Shown: in pieces, positions 7,040-8,291 of the stretch | Numbering within the stretch: the first letter of the stretch is position 1 | Layout: each line of letters begins with the position of its first letter | Assembly (NCBI GenBank): GCA_023390875.1 | Contig: JAEWCA010000178.1 | Coordinates: 1 to 8,291, forward strand | Direction of reading: 5' to 3' | From: Actinomycetes bacterium | GTDB lineage: Bacteria > Actinomycetota > Actinomycetes > Actinomycetales > Cellulomonadaceae | Length of the DNA stretch: 8,291 nt | The notes under the pieces: generated by a model | The model's input: the letters and a program-made list of their open reading frames with translations, nothing else | The model's database searches: none | Told to the model about the DNA's origin: nothing | Made by a program: the position numbers and the translations under genes

Positions 7040-7055
7040 CCGACGGCGGTCCTCG

Positions 7056-7069
7056 CCGGACCGGTCCGG
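7056..7069. repeat. Perfect 14-bp palindrome in the divergent promoter region, possible operator
   Basis: CCGGACCGGTCCGG is identical to its reverse complement. It covers the expected -35 position of the - strand promoter whose -10 is at 7034-7039, a common place for a repressor or activator site. CCGG-rich palindromes arise easily in such GC-rich DNA, so the operator reading is tentative. Confidence 0.4.
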
Positions 7070-7087
7070 TCGGGCAGCCGGTCGGGC
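7066..7087 (+). repeat. 10-bp direct repeat, 12-bp period, in the divergent promoter region
   Basis: CCGGTCGGGC occurs at 7066-7075 and again at 7078-7087. The two copies start 12 bp apart, close to one helical turn, and sit between the palindrome and the -10 element of the + strand gene at 7109. They could be half-sites for a regulator of one or both divergent genes, or a chance product of base composition. Confidence 0.35.
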
Positions 7088-7096
7088 GGTGCCGGG

Positions 7097-7102
7097 TAGG
7101 TT
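7097..7102 (+). promoter_or_regulatory. -10 element TAGGTT of a leaderless-type promoter
   Basis: TAGGTT fits TAnnnT and ends exactly 6 nt before the GTG at 7109. No Shine-Dalgarno lies between them, so the transcript probably begins at the start codon. This is the same geometry as the hydrolase promoter at 606-611. Confidence 0.5.
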
Positions 7103-7108
7103 GTCGCG

Positions 7109-7396
7109 GTGCCGTCCTACCGGGTCAGTGCCGCGGTCGGGCTGCTGCAGCCCGGGGTCGCGGCGCCCGACGTGCTGCCCCAGGCCGTCGAGACGGCGCG
7201 CTCCCTCGTGACGGTCGAGGCGTTCGACGTCGCGGTGGTGCGCGGGCAGGCGCGCGTGACCGTGCGGTTCCAGGCCGACGACGACCAGGCCGCCCGTCGT
7301 GCCGGCTGGGCGGTGCTGGCGAGGCTCGACGAGCTCGCCGACATCAGCGGTCGCTCCGTGACGCGGCGCTACGGCAACCGCTGGTACACGGTGTGA
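7109..7396 (+). CDS. Small conserved-looking protein of unknown function
   Basis: The protein has 95 aa from GTG 7109 to TGA. I do not recognise the family with confidence. It has no signal peptide, membrane segment or cysteine. The sequence alternates beta-like and helical stretches: YRVSAAVGLLQPG, then a helix near DVLPQAVETARSL, then beta-like FDVAVVRGQARVTVRFQAD, then the helix QAARRAGWAVLARLDELA, ending in a strongly patterned SVTRRYGNRWYTV. This looks like a compact alpha/beta domain of the ferredoxin-like type, which is inference. Codon use is as GC3-biased as the core genes, which supports it being real. The start is backed by a -10 element 6 nt upstream. It is divergent from the 388-aa metallopeptidase-like gene and shares its upstream region; nothing else ties their functions together. 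Confidence 0.7.
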   Translation: MPSYRVSAAVGLLQPGVAAPDVLPQAVETARSLVTVEAFDVAVVRGQARVTVRFQADDDQAARRAGWAVLARLDELADISGRSVTRRYGNRWYTV

Positions 7397-7399
7397 CGG

Positions 7400-7492
7400 T
7401 CACGACAGGTCCGCGACCGCCTTCGCGATCCGTCGTTCGCGGGTCTCGGCGGTCTTCGCGGCCTCGATCGGCTCGACGACCGCCCGCTGAGC
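7400..7492 (-). pseudogene. C-terminal remnant of a YdeI/OmdA-like protein
   Basis: Read on the - strand from just behind the DUF5701 stop, the frame gives about 30 codons ending in TGA. They contain VVEPIEAAKTAETRERRIAK followed by a short helix. The pattern of acidic helix, AK, ETR and RRI.KAV resembles the C-terminus of YdeI/OmpD-associated (OmdA, 'bacteriocin-protection') family proteins. No start codon or body of such a gene is present, so it would be a broken leftover. It is in the same frame as DUF5701, separated only by its TAG. The alternative is an extended C-terminal tail of DUF5701 cut off by a new stop. The call rests on a short stretch. Confidence 0.5.
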
Positions 7493-8203
7493 CTAGGACC
7501 CGACCACCCGGCGCGCGGCGGACGCGGCGCCGAGCCACGTGTGCGGGTTGCGGTCCCAGCACCAGCCGAGCTTCGCGCGTCGTTCGCTGATCCACACGGC
7601 CGGGACGCGCTGGTTCGTGCCGGTGCGGGACCCCGGGAGCGAGAAGCACTTGTTGGGGCGCAGCAGGTCGGGCCGGACGACGGCGACCGCGACGCCCTCG
7701 TCGATCGTCAGCGGCGTGCGGCCGCGGCCGGTGATGGTGACGAGCGCGTCCTCCGGGCGGACGCCGCAGAACTCCGACCCGGTGTCGACGTCGACGAGCA
7801 GGTACGGGTCGGCGGGCGTGTCCAGACCCGCGATCGGGCGGTACGTGGGGGCCTCGTCGCGGTCGATCACGGACATCCCGACGCGGGTGCCGCGCCGCAT
7901 CGCGGGGGCCGCGTCGTTGACGTCGAGACCGGGCAGGACCAGCACGAACGCGGCGCCGTCTCCGTCCACGGCGGGCGCGGCGGGTGCCGTCGGGAGCGCG
8001 TCGGCGAGCGGCGCGACCCGGGCGCGGAAGGCGGCTTCGTCGATGCCGAGCAGCGCGGGGAAGCCGAGGTCGACGTACGCGGCGACCTGCCGGTCGAGCT
8101 CGTCGACCGGTCCGGCGGCCGCGTCGAACGCGGTGGCCGCGGCCGAGCCGGGGGACGCGACGGTCGGCAAGGCGGGGTCGACGGTGGTGACGGGGATGCC
8201 CAC
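7493..8203 (-). CDS. DUF5701 family protein
   Basis: The protein has 236 aa from GTG 8203. GAGGAG at 8216-8211 lies 7 nt upstream of this GTG. The frame is open to a TTG at 8242, but that would place the ribosome site inside the coding region, so the shorter form is preferred; a GTG at 8209 is too close to the site. Family-typical parts are the early ELDRQVAAYVDLGFPALLG helix, DPYLLVDVDTG in the middle, then GRTPLTIDEGVAVAV, RVPAVWISERRAKLGWCW and NPHTWLG near the C-terminus. These match DUF5701, a family of unknown function widespread in actinobacteria. It is probably cytoplasmic: no signal peptide or membrane segment. The gene points away from the right edge. A possible -10 GACAGT at 8239-8234 would give a short leader. 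Its TAG is followed in frame by the YdeI/OmdA-like remnant. Confidence 0.82.
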   Translation of the reverse strand: MGIPVTTVDPALPTVASPGSAAATAFDAAAGPVDELDRQVAAYVDLGFPALLGIDEAAFRARVAPLADALPTAPAAPAVDGDGAAFVLVLPGLDVNDAAPAMRRGTRVGMSVIDRDEAPTYRPIAGLDTPADPYLLVDVDTGSEFCGVRPEDALVTITGRGRTPLTIDEGVAVAVVRPDLLRPNKCFSLPGSRTGTNQRVPAVWISERRAKLGWCWDRNPHTWLGAASAARRVVGS

Positions 8204-8210
8204 GGGCACG

Positions 8211-8216
8211 CTCCTC
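8211..8216 (-). promoter_or_regulatory. Shine-Dalgarno GAGGAG deciding the DUF5701 start
   Basis: GAGGAG on the - strand ends 7 nt before GTG 8203, the ideal spacing. Upstream TTG 8242 has no such site. This shortens the longest open frame by 13 codons. Confidence 0.65.
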
Positions 8217-8291
8217 GGTTCGGCGACGGGGGCACTGTCCAACGGCCGGCGCCGCCCGACGGTTCCCCGCGAGCGCGTCTCAGAGCAGCGG

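Noticed and set aside
8026..8036. AGGCGGCT match to the tRNA-Thr 3' end as a possible attR
   Set aside because: Only 8 bases match and it lies inside the DUF5701 coding region; chance level.
8280..8291. Possible end of another - strand gene (three codons, then TGA)
   Set aside because: Only three codons are visible at the edge; it cannot be supported.
1..8291. CRISPR arrays, insertion sequences, integrase or transposase genes
   Set aside because: No regularly spaced repeats and no recognisable transposase or integrase motifs in the supported frames.

Overview
The window is very GC-rich DNA, with codon third positions almost all G or C and frequent GTG starts. It reads as chromosomal DNA of a high-GC actinobacterium. 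The protein content (a Tap-type S33 lipoprotein, a DUF5701 protein, an actinobacterial-type DNA polymerase III delta' tail) fits a Cellulomonadaceae-like member of the Micrococcales, but the exact genus is inference.

Left part (1-2866, + strand) looks like conserved core. It holds the 3' end of holB, a strong bulged hairpin that probably terminates it, a secreted TAP-like serine peptidase lipoprotein with a likely leaderless start, a small DUF4126-like membrane protein, and a tRNA-Thr(CGT) with its own good promoter and an encoded CCA. A second long inverted repeat lies just behind the tRNA.

Middle part (about 2867-7002, - strand) is accessory in character and less uniform in composition. 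It carries two genes for predicted metallopeptidase-like proteins without signal peptides. The 388-aa one has the N-terminal LQR-x-AGN motif that I associate with cargo of extracellular contractile injection systems (eCIS), and a HESRH zinc-type motif. The second is a long open frame in which two modules seem joined. An N-terminal domain of unknown function is followed, in frame, by a new LQR-AGN leader and a metzincin-type domain with HEFGHAMGLHH and a Met-turn. No eCIS structural gene is visible, so delivery by such a machine is an inference. The tRNA-Thr 3' end next to this block is a plausible integration hotspot, but no second att copy is seen in the window.

Right part (7003-8291) starts with a compact divergent promoter region containing a perfect 14-bp palindrome and a 10-bp direct repeat. 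It continues with a small unrecognised + strand gene (leaderless-type start), a short - strand remnant resembling the C-terminus of YdeI/OmdA family proteins, and a - strand DUF5701 gene whose stop codon directly precedes that remnant in the same frame.

The core genes serve DNA replication, extracellular peptide turnover and translation. The two - strand accessory genes appear to be a functional pair of candidate secreted enzymes or toxins and are the most interesting content.
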